This document shows, piece after piece, positions 31,930 through 43,355 of a stretch of 64,000 nt of DNA (the first letter of the stretch is position 1; every line of letters begins with the position of its first letter). Source of the stretch: Panax quinquefolius (Eukaryota > Streptophyta > Magnoliopsida > Apiales > Araliaceae); assembly GCA_020205615.1 (NCBI GenBank), contig CM035163.1, positions 50,813,899 through 50,877,898 on the forward strand, read 5' to 3'. The notes under the pieces were generated by a model. That model was not told where the DNA came from. It was given only the letters and a program-made list of their open reading frames with translations, and did no database searches. A program made the position numbers and the translations under genes.

Positions 31930-33308
31930 ATGTTTGCTTGATGATAACCTCAGACATAATACCGTTTCACGGTGTCCGAGTTGATGAGTTGTGGAAATTC
32001 ATCGCCATCCATTTCTTGTAGTCTGAGAGCGCCTCATGTCAATAACTCCTTGACAACAAGCGGGCCTTCTTAGTTAGGAGCAAATTTTCCCTTAGATTGA
32101 TCTTGGTTGTCAATGATCTTCTTCAAAACCAAGTCGTGTTATTTAAACTGCCGTAGCTAGACTTGTCTGTTGTAGGATCTTGCGATCCTTTGCTGATATA
32201 ATCGACCATAGAAGATAGTTGCGGTTCGCCTTTCGTCTATTAGAGACAATTGGTGATACATGTCTTGTAACCATTGGTCTTCATCCAGCTGAACATCCAT
32301 CAATACTCTGAGGGATTCCATTTCCACCTCTATGGGGAGCACTGCTTCCATCCCATAGGTTAATGAGTAGGGGGTTGCCCCAGTGGAAGTACGCATTGAA
32401 GTTCTGTAGGCTAATAAAGTCAAAGGCAAGAGGTCAGGCCATCCTTTGTGATTGGCGGACATTTTCTGCATGATCTTCTTGATATTTTTATTAGCCGCTT
32501 CAACAGCACCATTCATCTTTGGACGGTAGATGACGGAGTTAAGGTGTTTAATATGGAATTTACTGCATAACTCCTCCATCATTTTGTTGTTGAGGTTCTT
32601 AGCATTGTCTAACACAATGACCTCTGGTTGTCCATATCGATAAACGACATTGTTTTTGATGAAAGCAACAATGACTTCTTTGGTAACCCTGGGGAAGGAG
32701 GCTGCTTCTACCCATTTGGTGAAGTAGTCAATCATGGTGAAGATAAAACGATGTCCATTACTGGCTTTGGGCTCGATGGGCCCGATCACGTCCATTCCCC
32801 ACATTGAGAAGTGCCATGGCGAACTCATATTGTGGAGTTCCCTTGGAGGGGCGTGGATAGCATTCCCATGAATTTGGCATTGATAGCACCTCTTGACGTG
32901 ATCATCACGGATCGACTTTGAGCGTAAGCCAATAATGCCTGATTCGAGGATTTTCTTGACAAGTAGGGGTCCGCTCATGTGTGGGCCACATACTCCACCA
33001 TGGATCTCATCCATGAGCCTCTGAGCTTGGTCTTTGTCTAGACATCTAAAGAGACCTAATCCTGCATCTCTTTTATAGAGTGCATCTCCGCTCAGGTAGA
33101 ATTTCATAGCAAGTCGATGGATCCGCCTCTTTTCAGTCAGGCTCGCCTCAGCGGGTGTAGATCCATCTCGTAGATACTCCTTGATATGCTGATACCAAGG
33201 GTTGTGGATGGGAGGTAACTCATCCAATACTTCTCCAACATAGTTCCCATAAGTTGGGGCCTTTTGCAGGGAAAATGTGATGCTTGACATGTTTTCCTTG
33301 TCAGGTAT
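31930..33308 (-). pseudogene. Tat/Ogre integrase (nearly intact frame, C-terminus with stops)
   Basis: Part of the long open frame 33548-32157, with the C-terminal continuation to about 31930. The HHCC zinc domain is visible as EIHGG, GPHMSG and CYQC. The catalytic triad is in GMDVIGP, VLDNAKN and NGAVEAANK, all present, followed by LLPLTLLAYRTSMRTSTGAT and MEAVLPIEVE. After the stop at 32157 the C-terminal subdomain continues with DLVLKKIIDNQDQSKGKFAP, a GALRLQEMDGDE-type strand and NSDTVKRYYV, typical of Tat/Ogre integrases, interrupted by several stops. No chromodomain follows, as expected for this non-chromovirus lineage. Confidence 0.88.
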
Positions 33309-33735
33309 GTGAATCAAGGAGGCCAACATTTCTAGTGCATCCGCAAAATCATTCCTATTATGAGGAATATGTAGAAAGGAGATTTCTTTGAACTCCAAAA
33401 CCATATGTAGAACTTGCCGATGGTAAGGCAGCAAATGTAGTTCTTTGGTTTGATAGATTCTTGTGGATTGTTTGATTACCAACTCTGAATCCCCAAAGAC
33501 AGTTAACCGCCTGATGCCCATTGAACGGGAAAGTTTTAGCTCCATCATACAGCCTTCATACTCGGCTGTGTTATTGGTGCTGACAAACTATAATTTGACG
33601 TCGACGAGATACTGCTCCCCTGTAACGGATACTAGAACTGCTCCAGCTCCAAAACCTTTTGTGTTAACAGCTCCATCAAAATATATTTTCCATGTATGGC
33701 ATGCATCGTACTGATGGTGTTGCTGAACTGCCATT
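33309..33735 (-). pseudogene. Tat/Ogre second RNase H (archaeal-like) domain
   Basis: WKIYFDGAVNTKGFGAGAVL (first catalytic aspartate) starts near 33690. One stop lies in the next strand (DVKL, near 33590). AEYEG (catalytic glutamate), TVFGDSELV (second aspartate, about 33490) and HIPHNRNDFADALEMLAS follow, to about 33309. A second RNase H between the RT-linked RNase H and integrase is diagnostic of the Tat lineage. Confidence 0.85.
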
Positions 33736-33869
33736 ACCCCTTCATCGGGGAAATATGTTTCCAAGGGTTTGTAATCCCCTGCAGGTGCGGCGAACAGTTG
33801 ATCCGCAATTCCCTGACTTTTGATAGATTTTTACGTCACGTAGACGATGTCAAACTACTGTAGGATCAA

Positions 33870-34196
33870 CTACCATCTAGACAGCTGACAATTCAGTATG
33901 TGCTTACTAAACACGTATTTGAGAGGATCCACGTGAGATATGAGATGGGTTGTGTGACCATGGAGGTAATGTTGTAACCTCATGGAAGCCCATGCTAAAG
34001 CACAACAAGTCTTCTCAATCAAAGTGTACTTGTGTTCACTGCTGCTGAATCTTTTGCTGAGGTAATAGATAGCTCGTTCTTGGCCTCTATCATCTTTCTG
34101 TCCCAACATGCAGCCCATAGCATTGTCATTAATGGACAGGTACATAAACAGGGGAACATCATCCCTGGGAGGTACCAAAACAGGAGCGTTAACCAA
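33870..34196 (-). pseudogene. Tat/Ogre RT-linked RNase H
   Basis: Encodes APVLVPPRDDVPLFMYLSIN, GCMLGQKDDRGQERAIYYLS and YTLIEKTCCALAWASMRL, the Ty3-type RNase H that follows RT. The first catalytic aspartate position reads LSIND. A stop near 33868 separates it from the second RNase H. Confidence 0.83.
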
Positions 34197-34233
34197 CTAC
34201 TCTTTGATTGTAAGGAAGGCTTTCTGACACTCA

Positions 34234-35397
34234 TCATTCCATTTCATGGATTAGTTCTTCATAATGACTTGAAGATGGGCTCACGGAGTTCTTTGTGAGT
34301 TGAGAAATGAACCTGCTAATGAAGTTGATTCTTCCCAAAAATCCCCGTATTTCCTTCTCTGTCCGAGGAATGGGCATTTCCTTGATGGCCTGGATTTTGG
34401 TGGGATCCAGCTCAATCCCTTTGTGGCTGACTAGGAAACCTAGTAACTTGCCAAATTTAATGCCAAAGACGAACTTAGCTAGATTCAACTTCAAGTTGTA
34501 CTTACGCAACCTGTTGAAAAGCTTTTTGAGATGGTCTAAGTGGTCTTCCTCCCTTCGGAACTTGACAATGATGTCATCCACGTAGATCTCTATCTCTTTA
34601 TGCATTAAATCGTGGAAAAGAGCCATCATAGCTCGCTAATAGGTTGCCCCAGCATTAATGAGACTGAATGACAACCGTTTGTAGCTAAAGGTTCCCAAAG
34701 GCGTGATGAAAGCAGTTTTCTCACGATCCTCCTCAGCGACCATAATCTGATGATACCCCTCAAAGCAATCAGCAAAGGAATACATGCTGTATTTAGCAGT
34801 ATTATCAATAAGAATATGGATAAAGGGCACATGAAAGCTATCTTTAAGGCAAGCTTTGTTCAGATCCTGGTAATCCACGCAAACTAGCACCTTTCCTCCT
34901 GGTTTAGGCATGGGAACAATGTTGGATATCCATTCTGGATATGTGGACACCATGATAATGCCAGCTTGAAATTGTTTCACAATTTCTTCTTTCACCTTTA
35001 AACTCCACTCAGGTTTCAATCGTGTGAGCTTCTGCCTGACTGGCTTAAATCTCTCCTTAATGGGAAGGCGATAAAGGACAATGTTAATGGACAAACCCAC
35101 CATGTTTTCGTGAGACCATGCAAACACATCCTGGAATTGGGTTAATAGCGCAACCATGTCATTCCGTTGGTTTGGGGTTAGGTCTAAACCAATCTGGATT
35201 AGCTTAGGGCTTTCTAAGGTTCCAAGATTGAAAGGAATGGTTTGATCAAGATTAGGTTTAGGTTTTTCTTTGACCCATTCCTTAATCTCCTGAGGTATCC
35301 CAATGTCCTCTTGGATTTCCATCAAGTCTGAGTCTAACTTTTCATCAAAGTTACAGTCCTTGTGGAGAAAAGGCACCTCATCAGCAAGTACAGACAA
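34234..35397 (-). pseudogene. Tat/Ogre reverse transcriptase (single stop in the palm)
   Basis: The open frame 35397-34636 carries the RT fingers and palm: GIIMVSTYPEWISNIVPMPK, CVDYQDLNKACLKDSF, FADCFEGYHQI and FITPLGTFSYKRLSFSLINA. One TAG after GATY (34633-34635) interrupts an otherwise continuous frame that goes on with the active site IYVDDIIVK (about 34590), then LGFLVSHKGIELDPTKIQAI and RGFLGRINFISRFI. YVDD with the VDYQDLNKA motif is typical of Tat/Ogre RT, unlike the FIDD of the chromoviruses in this window. Confidence 0.9.
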
Positions 35398-35413
35398 ATC
35401 TAAATTTCGAGTC

Positions 35414-35562
35414 CTGAAACAAAATATGCTTTTACTTAATATATGAAACTATTTAATCATACAAAAGTGTTAGCATGTACTGATAAAATAACTGCTAATA
35501 CTGTACAGAAAAGTAAGCAATTAAAGTTATCTACAGGGAAGATGGATTTCTGCCTGTTTTAC
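35414..35562 (-). other. Probable Ogre-type intron between protease and RT
   Basis: On the minus strand, donor GACGAGG/GTAAAAC at 35562 and acceptor TTTTGTTTCAG/GACTCG at 35414 define a 149-base T-rich intron. Splicing skips the TAA at the end of the CIGRRG frame and enters the RT frame in phase (codon GGG formed across the junction). A later donor-like GTAGAT at 35534 is an alternative. A spliced intron at this place is known for Ogre elements. Confidence 0.65.
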
Positions 35563-35880
35563 CCTCGTCGACCAATGCATGAAGTGTTGCTCCAATTGTC
35601 GAGGGTAAAGTCCTGATGGACTGCAGTGATGGAGGGGCTATCATCGTCCTCCTTTTCCCGAATGATGACCATGACCATAACATCTGGACAATCATCGTTT
35701 GGGGTGTATCTATTTGTATGTTCATCATGGACAATGATGCGTATGCCTGACATCATCAGGGCGATGTCATGTTTACATTTCTGTTCCCTTTCTTCCACTT
35801 CGGGATCAGGAATCAGGATCTCTTTTGCTTTAAGCGTTCTTTGGTTTGGGAAGCAAAGATAGCCATAATATGGGTTGGCA
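35559..35880 (-). pseudogene. Tat/Ogre linker between protease and intron
   Basis: The frame from 35798 to 35559 encodes IALMMSGIRIIVHDEHTNRY, TPNDDCPDVMVM and an acidic EKEDDDSP run, ending DNWSNTSCIGRRG at the intron donor. It continues upstream as a lysine-rich stretch to about 35880, with one stop. I recognise this only as the spacer found between protease and RT in Tat/Ogre elements; no enzyme motif is present. Confidence 0.6.
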
Positions 35881-36031
35881 CCTTCTAGGAGGAGATCGAC
35901 ATTTCATGAGGTGCGGGTGGAGAAAATCACCGTGTGGCGGAAGCTTGAGGAATCTGCTTGTGCTTATGAGGATTTATATGACTGGAACTGGCAAAATAGC
36001 CTAGTTTGAATGTCCCAGTTTGATTGGACAC

Positions 36032-36631
36032 TTAAATTGGGTGCTCAATACCCTGCTGATCTTTTCCAAGCCCTTGTCCAGGCTGATGACCCAATGACAT
36101 CATTTCTTTAGTGGCCGACATAACCTCAGCAGAAATCTTGGGTACGGGAAGTGGTGATCCAATAGGATGGTATTGCGTATTACTCACTTCCAAAGTATAA
36201 AAACTGGCCGGCTCAACCTCTGAATTAAAGCTGATGATTGGTAGGTTTTCTTGTTCAGGACATTCCGGCTCAGCATTGACAGTGACTAGGCTATTGTTGA
36301 CAATGTATTTAAGTTGTTGATATAGTGTAGAAGGGACGTCTCCAGCCATGTGGATCCATGATCTCCCAAATAGCAGGTTGTATCCTGAATCTATCTTGAG
36401 GACGTAGAAGGATACATTGAATGTGTTTGGACTAATCTCAATTGGCAGCTCAATCTCTCTGACAGAATTTCGTCGGGATCCATCAAAAGCTTTGATAACC
36501 GTATTCCTGCTTCGGATCCGTTTGAGATTGACGTTCATCATCACTAAGGTGGCATAAGGACAAATATTCAGAGACAAACCTCCATCTATCAAAACCCAGA
36601 AGACAAAACTGTAATGTGCAATGTCTTGCAA
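36032..36631 (-). pseudogene. Tat/Ogre protease with C-terminal G-patch
   Basis: The active-site region reads FWVLIDGGLSLNICPYATL, with DGG where the classic motif is DTG/DSG; related Tat proteases often read DGG or DGS here. The flap and second strand NLLFGRSWIHMAGDVPSTL follow. The C-terminus MMSLGHQPGQGLGKDQQGI (36110-36032) is a G-patch, a glycine-rich nucleic-acid-binding motif fused to protease in Tat/Ogre elements. The frame is open over 200 codons. Confidence 0.82.
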
Positions 36632-37525
36632 TGACTGATCCCTTCGGGCGGTATGTCATCATTAGTGAAGGATATCACATTGTTGTTAAAAATGTGATCA
36701 ACCAGATGTTGAAATTTTTCCACATCCACTGATTTTGGCAAGTAGGCTTCTTCCAAAACCTTCAATAAGATCTTCTTGTGATCCTCGAAAGAGAAAACCA
36801 AGTCCAGTATTGAGATCTGATGTGGAGCTTCTCTTAAGCTTAGAACCACCTTGGCTTCAGTATGGCCCATAGTGTGGAGGAATTTTTTAATTTTCTCCAT
36901 AGGAATCTTCCCCTTTTCTTTTATGGCGGGCTTCATCACCCTCTGAGGAAGATACAATGAATTTTCCTTCGACACTGTACCAGTAGTATGAGACGTGGAT
37001 CCTTCAGGTTCTCCATAATTCCATGGGACTTTGTGTAAACTGATAACAGGATACTGTGGTCTGAAGAATAAAGAAATAGGATATGGTGGAGCCACTTTCA
37101 AAGGATTGTCAGCTCCTTTGAGTTGAATTGCTTGTATGGGGAATGGCTCGACAGTCTCATCAGCCTCGCCAGATATAACTGATACTAATTCCTTCCATTT
37201 GGTAGGACAGGTATTCCCATTCTCAAGTAGCACAGTGTCATCATCTGCTAATTGCAGGACACCGCTGTCAATTAGATTCTGAATAAGGTGGCGGAGTGCC
37301 CAACATTCTTCTGTGATGTGACCGCAAGAATGTGAATGATATTGACATACTCCATCGGAGTTGAACTATCTTGAACGGGGATTAATTTGAGGTAGAAGGG
37401 AGGTGATTCTTTCTTCATTGATCAGCATCTGAAATATCTCATCCATAGGTTGGCCCAGATACGTAAATTCCCTTTTATTGGCAAATTCCCAACGAGCTTT
37501 TGCACTTGCTCTCTTCGCAACCTTG
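36589..37525 (-). pseudogene. Tat/Ogre second Gag-like region with CX2HX5HX4C finger
   Basis: From the TCCTC junction with element 5, the minus strand encodes WEFANKREFTYLGQPMDEIF, a stop after NPRSR, the finger CQYHSHSCGHITEEC (about 37340-37300), then WALRHLIQNLIDSGVLQL and on to the open frame 37233-36589 that leads into protease. The finger and the LIQNLIDSG helix parallel CAYHAGAPGHDTQDC ... MQDLIDNGEIV in the first gag (48540-48640). Across element 5 the frame joins 45046-44905 in phase. Confidence 0.8.
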
Positions 37526-37530
37526 TCCTC

Positions 37531-38588
37531 TGATGAATGGGATTTATACCTGCGAATCGAATACTTTATGACTTAAATAGTTGCCTGTTCTTGTAGATTT
37601 TATACGGTTTTATATGATTATAGTGTTATTGTGCATAACTGATGTATTGCAGAGCTTTATAGTGCTTTACCAACTTTAAAGGGGCAAAACGGTCAAATTC
37701 TACATACCCGCACCACGACGCCAAAGCCAAGCTTTGTGCTCACGCCATGCCCGCGCCACCGCCTCTTCTCTCCATGATGTCATCACATGCGCCATAGCGT
37801 TAATGCTGACCCTTCTTAGGCTCATGTTGCGTACCCATGAAGCTCGTGTTCTTCATTACTAATGTGGTATTTCAACCACGCAACTTAGTGGCCCATTGCC
37901 ATGCGCCACCTCCGATGCCCAAACAATGAGGGCTTATTTTGACCTAGCAAAGGTAGCGGCAACGGATATAAGAAGAGAAAAGGCTCTGCATAATGAGATA
38001 CTCAGTAGATCTGAGATCAAGTATTTATATTAGATTAGTTTTCTCTGTAATTTCTCTCCCTTTCTCTTAGTGATGTCTGTAAATATAGATTAGGTAGATT
38101 AGCGAGAAATTTGGCTTTTCTTTGGAGCATCAAGAGCAGTGAGCTACATAGACTGGAGAGCTTGATTTGAGCAGAATGCTTAGAGATTGAAGGGCTTTGA
38201 CAGAGTTTCTTTTTATCTATTTATTGCCTCTAATTTTGTAATCCATTAATGTTGTCTTTATTGCTACTTGTATTTTGTTCAATAGCTATGAACTGAATAT
38301 TGGCTCTAAGGTTATAATGGAACCCTTTGTTATTTAAATTGACTGTCTTATCTCTTTGGTTGGCACCATATGATTTGGTTTGATATATTTATGCTTAATG
38401 ATTCTTGCTAAGACATTAGTGATGATTTTGGTAATTTACATGATATCGACAGAAGGATTGTAGATTTACACCTGAATATATTGGCATGTGATTGTGGGTT
38501 TCGACTGCATAAGTTGTGTATAGAATAGATATATATCTGTGCCTCACGTGCGACCTATTTGAGAACTTATACTTAAATCCTTGTTACA
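37531..38588 (+). repeat. Element 5, left LTR (3' part deleted)
   Basis: TGATGAATGGGATTTATACC ... CTTAAATCCTTGTTA. It matches 43356 to about 44412, then breaks off into gag coding sequence, so about 490 bp of LTR end, the primer site and the start of gag are missing. A block of about 120 bp (37700-37870) differs strongly from the partner LTR. Confidence 0.88.
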
Positions 38589-39507
38589 TGTAATGGACTA
38601 TCATTGTTATCAATGGCTTTATGAGAGGACGACACAACCAAGCTCGGAAGAAGGACTCGAGCAATTGCAATTTCAAATTGCAAATGTCTTGAGGTTTTCT
38701 GACAATCTTGAGTGTCAGTCCACTCAGAATGCCTACTGTCAGGAACGAGCTGGCATTGAACCGATCTCCTATCATCCAAACTATCAGGGTTATCCAAACT
38801 CTTGGGACTACAGTCAAGAGCAATATCAAGATCCAAATTACTTATACCCAAATCAGTTTGACAACCAATCTCCGCCATAATATGAGGTTACGTCTACACC
38901 CAATGAGAACTTTTCTGAGTCCCCAACATGAGCAGAAGAGAACAGGCTTGAGGAGCTTCTCACCAACTTTATTGAAAGAAATGAGGTTCGGATGGCAAGA
39001 CAAGAAGCCGCATTGGACAGCTTTGAGAATCAACTAGGGCAACTCGTCAATGCCATCACAAATGCATCGTAAGGCAATCTTCCGGTCTTAATCGATCTCG
39101 ACGATGAAGCAATAGAGTATTGCACGGTGGATACATAAGGAAAATACTACGAGTCTCGTACAGTTGTTGAGGGAGACGTCATGGTGTTAACTAGCCAACC
39201 GATGGAGTCTGAAGTCGGAAACAAAAGGATAAACAGTGGGTGTATAGTCAATACTGATCTACAATCGAAAACCATGCTCCCAACTGTGAAAACCATGGAG
39301 GGCCCACTAGAGTATGAAGAACGCTTTCGATTTGATGAAAAAGGAGAATTAGTGGATAATTCCAGTGGCGAAAGATTCTTTGTGCCAAAGGATGATTGGG
39401 TGGATGAAGGAACGGAGACTGGCCAATCACCCTTGTCGGCCAAAAAATTAAAGGAATTAACAAACAGGTGGCATGAGATGGTCATTTTCTCCTATGAGCC
39501 GGATTGA
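38589..39507 (+). pseudogene. Element 5 Gag C-terminal remnant
   Basis: The frame encodes a glutamine/tyrosine/proline-rich region (NPYQG-type; YHPNYQGYPNSWDYSQEQ), then ENRLEELLTNFIERNEVRMA and LDSFENQLGQLVNAITN, the typical C-terminal coiled part of Athila-like Gag. After stops near 39072 and 39136, a further open stretch (39181-39507) contains LEYEERFRFDEKGELVDNSS and ends KKLKELTNRWHEMVIFSYEPD. The next frame reads NKRLVGRHPH, a phrase found after pol in Athila elements. Several in-frame stops (38878, 38929, 39070, 39136) show decay; protease to integrase are absent. Confidence 0.6.
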
Positions 39508-40700
39508 GCGGCTTCGGTATAGTCAAGCCGACGACTTTAAAACAAGCGCTTGGTGGGGAGGCACCCCCATCTCAGTATCATTTTTATCTGTTTGTCCTTA
39601 CTTATGTCTAGTTATATTTATTATCTGTTATGTTTACTTTGAAAACATTGCTGTCAGATATTGTACTGCCTTGTTGTATTGAGCATGTTTTTGTGATTGC
39701 AGCATGTTTTCCTGCTCTATTGTAAATTTATACATAGTAGTATCGTTAAGCTAGCTATCATGTGTTTAATATAGACTTATATATATATATATATATATCT
39801 GTGTAAGATATGTAGGCTAAAACATGGTTTCTGTGCAGAAATTCTCAGATACAAGGTTCACGCCGCAGCACCAACATTTATACTGGACTCCACGCCGCGG
39901 CGCCATGTTTATTGCCCATGACTCTCATCTCATGTAGCATGATGCTAAAGAGAAAAGGGTAGCTCTACATCATGGCGCCACCAAATGCTATGGTACATCT
40001 TTGTTAAATAGTGTCTTGCAGTCATTATCCAACCAAGGGCATGCCGTGATCGCGCTACCACTAGAGAAAGACCCTACTATTTTTAACTTTCATGACGCTA
40101 AGTATAGAAGGCGATCTCGTCGTGCATGACGCAAACAACGAATTTTTATTTTTAAAAAATTGATTTAAGCCAGCAGTCAGCCACTTCTCCTCCTCTAATC
40201 TCTCGACAGTCTCGACAGCATACCTCTCTACAGGCTCGGTAGCACACAAGCATAAGCGATCTAAAAGCCAAAAGTTACCGTATATTCTCCTACCCCTAGC
40301 CCTTAATCAAACTGCATACCTTGTTCCCTCAAGGCTCTAGGCCAAGCACTCGCAGAAATAGGAGATCAGAGTTAACCTAGGGTTTTTCTCCCTCAAGGTA
40401 ATTTCTGATTTAAGTTATTCAGAAGCCAAATTAGGGTTAACTGTTCGGATTTGAAATACTTGTTGTGTATTTGTGTGATTTCCACTGACGGAAATCTGGA
40501 TAGAGCAATCACAAACAAGGGCTTCCAAGTTTGGTTTGAAGAACGCACACAAGGTGTTCGATAAATTGCTTAAACCAAAAAGTTGACTGAATTGGGGCTG
40601 ATTTGGCATTCAAATTGCATTGGGGACTATTCTAGCTTGAGTTTGGGGGGAATTTGGAACTGAGCCTTCTGTTTTTGCCAAACCAACTGAGAATTCTGTA
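39508..40700. other. Element 5 internal non-coding region
   Basis: Spacer between the gag remnant and the second ORF. It contains a (TA)n tract at about 39780-39799 and a GC-rich stretch near 39860-39900 (CCACGCCGCGGCGCC) related to a block in the LTRs. I see no gene in it. Confidence 0.5.
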
Positions 40701-41446
40701 ATGGCACCAAAGAGACAACGACTTGGTGTCGGAGGGTCTTCCTCGTCCGCCGCACCACCACCAACGGCTTGGGACAGAGCAAAGTTCATCAATGAGGAGG
40801 CTTGGAAAAGGTACAAAAGCTCATTTGGCATGCAAAATCTAATTCCTGAGCGGGGGTTGAGGCCCGACAAGAAAGATGGTGAGCTAACCCCCATGATACA
40901 AGAACGTAATTGGATCAACTTCACAAAACCGCCTGCGTCGGCCATAGTACCAGTGCTTCGGGAGTTTTATGCCAATGTCAACCCCGAGGGTTCTGCTGTT
41001 GTTCAAGTCAGGGGCGGTCCAAGGCATTTGACAATCAAGCCATCAATGCATTGTTCGCGACACCCAACTATGCGGGCAATGATTATATGCAGCCGGGGCT
41101 CCGTAGTTATGACCTTGAGGATATTATCAGAAGACTCTACAAGCCCAGAACGATATGGAAGAAAAATGACTATACGGGTGAAAATACCAGTTTCCTGGCT
41201 TCCGCACTTAGTCGCTACGGGAAGGCGTGGTTCAGCTTCATATGTGCAAACATGATCCTGACCCGGCATCTGAGCGACGTGACAAAGGATAGGGCAATTT
41301 TGCTATTCGCCATTGTCACGGGTCTTAATGTGGATATTGGAGTGCTTATTCACCACTCCATTGTGAAGGCAATCAAGAGAAACATCGCTGCAGGACTCCC
41401 TCATCCTTCATTGATCACTCGGCTGTGCAAGCAAGCAGACATTTAG
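40701..41446 (+). pseudogene. Putative plant transposon protein-domain ORF in env position (frameshifted)
   Basis: Starts MAPKRQRLGVGGSSSSAAPP at 40701. KFINEEAWKRYKSSFGMQNL, LIPERGL and the VPVLREFYANV motif with VQVRGG follow. A frameshift near 41025 moves to the frame that reads AINALFATPNYAG, LGLRSYDLEDII-like sequence, GKAWFSFICANMILTRHLSD and DIGVLIHHSIVKAI, ending LPHPSLITRLCKQADI at the stop 41444-41446. The order ERYNSLF, LIPERG, PLVREFYAN, INALF, RAILLFAIVTG is that of the 'putative plant transposon protein' domain found in Athila-like elements at the place of the env-like ORF. Its function is unknown. Confidence 0.7.
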
Positions 41447-43340
41447 TGGGGGCCAGAAAAGATAGCCTCTCCACCCATGCCAGTCATTGACCACTTGACC
41501 ATCAAGCACTACTATGAGTGGGACGGGGCAGAGTCTCATGTCAGAGGCGACGGATACGGGCCACCTACAGTGCCACCTCCTACGGCAGAGGATGAGCCCT
41601 CGTAACCTCCAGACGCCGCTCCAGACGCCGGCCCAGCTGCACATGGCCTACTAACTGACATCATGGCATCCCTCACCCTATTGCATCAGAAACATGACGC
41701 CGAGGCACGAGGCGTGGAGGTACATATAGCAAGATGGCTCAGAGAGGCGGATATAGCGATGCAAAGATGCAGTCGAGGTGGTGAATACCATCTGAGCATC
41801 TACACCGACATCGTGGCGAGAATGTTGAGTTCATGCCATACCAGTTCCCGGAGCCTCCTGTCTTCCCACTATACCCTCCACCATCATCGCCCGTCGAAGC
41901 TGATGAGGACGCTACTGATGAGGATGAAGCTGATGCCGCTGCGGAGTGAGTGATCTTCAGGGAAGCCCTCTTGTATTAATTGATTATGTTTAAGCAATGA
42001 GGGCATTTCTCACTTTAAGTTTGGGGGTATTTTTTGGCATTTATCTGTTTATTTCCGTACTGCCATGTTAGGTTGCCAGACTTTAGTATTTCATTATATT
42101 TTTATTATCAGTATTGTGGTGCAATCGTTTTGAACTGCGGGATTATTCTTGGATTTTTATCATTATGGATGCCATGAACTGTTTTTGGTTTTATTTATTA
42201 ATGCTTTGATTATTATTAGCATGATTGTGGTTTATAGCCATCTTTTTGGGGCTTATACAGATTTTGATGTTTGTGCCATGTAAATGGTCTTTTTACCCTA
42301 CTTTGAGCTGCTATTTAGCAAGGGTGTTATATTTATCATTAATTTTTGATTGTGGCTGATGAAAAATGCCTAGTAATTATGTCTATCTCTTTGAGTAGTG
42401 TCAAGCATGTATGAGCTAGGGGTTGTTCAATCGATTAGTTTAGACTGTTGTTGATCCGTCCTTCTTAGCAAGCACCGGCCAACTATGTTAACTAGTTAAT
42501 TTTTTTCGAATTTAGTTTGTGTGTTTATTGCTTTGAGAGTTTGTTCACTCTTATAAACTTTCATTTGTGTAATGTAATAAAAGACTTAGACATTTATACA
42601 GTTTTGGATCTTGGATTCTAGCATGCTGACATATTAAAGGAAAAAAAAGAATGAAATGAGAATAAAAATATAAAATAAGAGTTTATATCGAAAGTTTTGC
42701 GGTGGGTCGAGATGGAGCATAAAATACACTCTCCCATAAATGCAGGCAAATATCGAGATGGAGCATAAAATGCACTCGCTAAATAATCTTTGTTTTTGTT
42801 GTAAAGTCTTAGTTGACTTATGTTGATTACGTGGCCTTTACTGCTCGAGTTATTAGATTCATAGGGGTGTTCTACACCTAGAGCCCTAAAGTGGTCTGGC
42901 TTGGGAGTTACTGATCAAAAGCTCATTCATGGGTAGTTCTGAATAGCCTAAGGTAATTAAGGACTGTCTGAGTCAGATTCCACTGTCGTCATGCTAGAGT
43001 CTTTTGATCTTTTCCTGCATTTGTGTCTTATTCTTAATGCTTGTTGATTGTTTAAGTTGCGGAGTTTACTTATTGGTATTAGCAATCGACTGTGCGAACT
43101 TATTTAAGCTATGATTAGTTAGGATGGTTGGTCTCCTCACACACACATAGAATGGATCGAATACAGTCTTATGCTTGAAATTGAATGAACCCTTATTTAT
43201 ATCTGTGTTTGCCCTGTTCTCTAGGAGTAGCTTTAAGCTTTGAAGCCATGATACTAATATACAGTTTTATTTCTCTTTCGCTTGTGTTTTGCTTTTGTTA
43301 ATCTGTGTTAGATAGTTTGCTCGAGGACAAGCAAAGACTT
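41447..43340 (+). other. Element 5 3' non-coding region with an internal copy of the polypurine tract
   Basis: After the stop, a proline/alanine-rich continuation (to about 41950) is broken by stops. At 42018-42031 the sequence TAAGTTTGGGGGTAT repeats the 3' polypurine tract exactly. Two copies of 'cgagatggagcataaaatrcactc' lie at about 42705-42775. Otherwise no feature is seen. Confidence 0.55.
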
Positions 43341-43355
43341 AAGTTTGGGGGTATT
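43341..43355 (+). promoter_or_regulatory. Polypurine tract of element 5
   Basis: AAGTTTGGGGGTATT immediately before the right LTR start TGATGAGTGG. Confidence 0.8.
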
